This document shows positions 63,931 through 64,000 of a stretch of 64,000 bases of DNA, piece after piece. The notes beneath the pieces were generated by a model. That model did no database searches and was not told the origin of the DNA. It was given only the letters and a program-made list of their open reading frames with translations. How positions within the stretch are numbered: the first letter of the stretch is position 1; each line of letters starts with the position of its first letter. The position numbers and the translations under genes are program-made. Source of the DNA: Exiguobacterium aurantiacum (GTDB lineage Bacteria; Bacillota; Bacilli; Exiguobacteriales; Exiguobacteriaceae); contig NZ_MKXO01000004.1 in the NCBI RefSeq assembly GCF_001766415.1, positions 179,164 to 243,163 on the forward strand, written 5' to 3'.

Positions 63931-64000
63931 ATGTACAAAGAGTATACCATGAACCAGTTGGTTTTGCCCCTAGATTTAGAAGTCCGTCTCCAGGAAAACG
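63931..64000 (+). CDS. IS1182-family transposase, N-terminal fragment (cut by window edge)
   Basis: Only 23 codons are visible. The peptide starts MYKEYTMNQLVLPLDLEV, the usual opening of IS1182-family DDE transposases in Bacillota. GGAGGTG lies 5 bases before the ATG. The family call rests on this short stretch plus the IS-like upstream hairpin, so it is likely but not proven. Confidence 0.75.
   Translation, partial: MYKEYTMNQLVLPLDLEVRLQEN

Overview
The window looks like chromosome of a Bacillota bacterium of the Bacillales, most likely Exiguobacterium or a close relative. That name is inference, from protein sequences, G+C near 50% with a strong preference for C-ending codons, and gene blocks that match Bacillus subtilis neighbourhoods: yusI-gcvH-yusE-metNIQ, yunF-yunD-yutDEF-yuzD-yutI-yutJ-yuzB, yumC-yumB-yuiB-pepA, and yugE-alaR-alaT-yugI-yugJ/K-pgi. 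There are no phage genes, CRISPR arrays, tRNAs or rRNAs. The left edge cuts an IS200/IS605 element (tnpB-tnpA) and the right edge cuts an IS1182-type transposase, so the conserved stretch lies between two mobile elements.

Layout. 1-1.6 kb: IS605. 1.7-8 kb: a nucleotidyltransferase, an Spx/ArsC-like protein, gcvH, a PTS-IIC-like membrane protein, a thioredoxin-like protein, an unrecognised structured RNA with its own promoter and terminator (about 4857-5160), and a SAM-riboswitch-controlled methionine importer (metNIQ). 8-17 kb: an MFS transporter, the complete sufCDSUB iron-sulfur operon, a lactate-dehydrogenase homologue with altered catalytic residues, and an AGCS alanine symporter. 17-31 kb: acylphosphatase, brnQ, a NorA-like exporter, the yun/yut block, class II fructose bisphosphatase (glpX), a secreted subtilase, a NADH dehydrogenase-like protein and nupC. 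31-37 kb: ribU under an FMN riboswitch, an A-type Fe-S carrier, an epimerase-like protein, ferredoxin-NADP reductase and type II NADH dehydrogenase.

37-44 kb is sugar uptake: the antiterminator GlcT, its RAT/terminator, two tandem glucose-type PTS permeases (IICB, then IICBA), and ptsI without an adjacent ptsH. 44-50 kb: leucyl aminopeptidase, a coupled 52-residue membrane protein, a DUF429 protein, an AI-2E-type permease, a MazG-like protein and a multi-SH3 cell-wall amidase. 50-54 kb: an aerobic ribonucleotide reductase operon with a flavodoxin between the large and small subunit genes. 54-64 kb: the yug block, a Gfo/Idh oxidoreductase, an iron alcohol dehydrogenase, pgi, a Nudix hydrolase and an alpha/beta hydrolase.

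Regulation is readable in many places: two riboswitches, a GlcT RAT, cre-like sites before nupC and the PTS genes, CodY-like 15-mers before brnQ, the subtilase and the unknown RNA, a CcpN-like pair before glpX, and an NrdR-like box upstream of the reductase. The strongest candidate for something undescribed is the roughly 300-nt RNA upstream of metNIQ. Secondary candidates are the altered LDH homologue, the flavodoxin in the nrd operon and the hairpin-rich leader of ptsI. All site calls come from reading the sequence by eye, without a database search.
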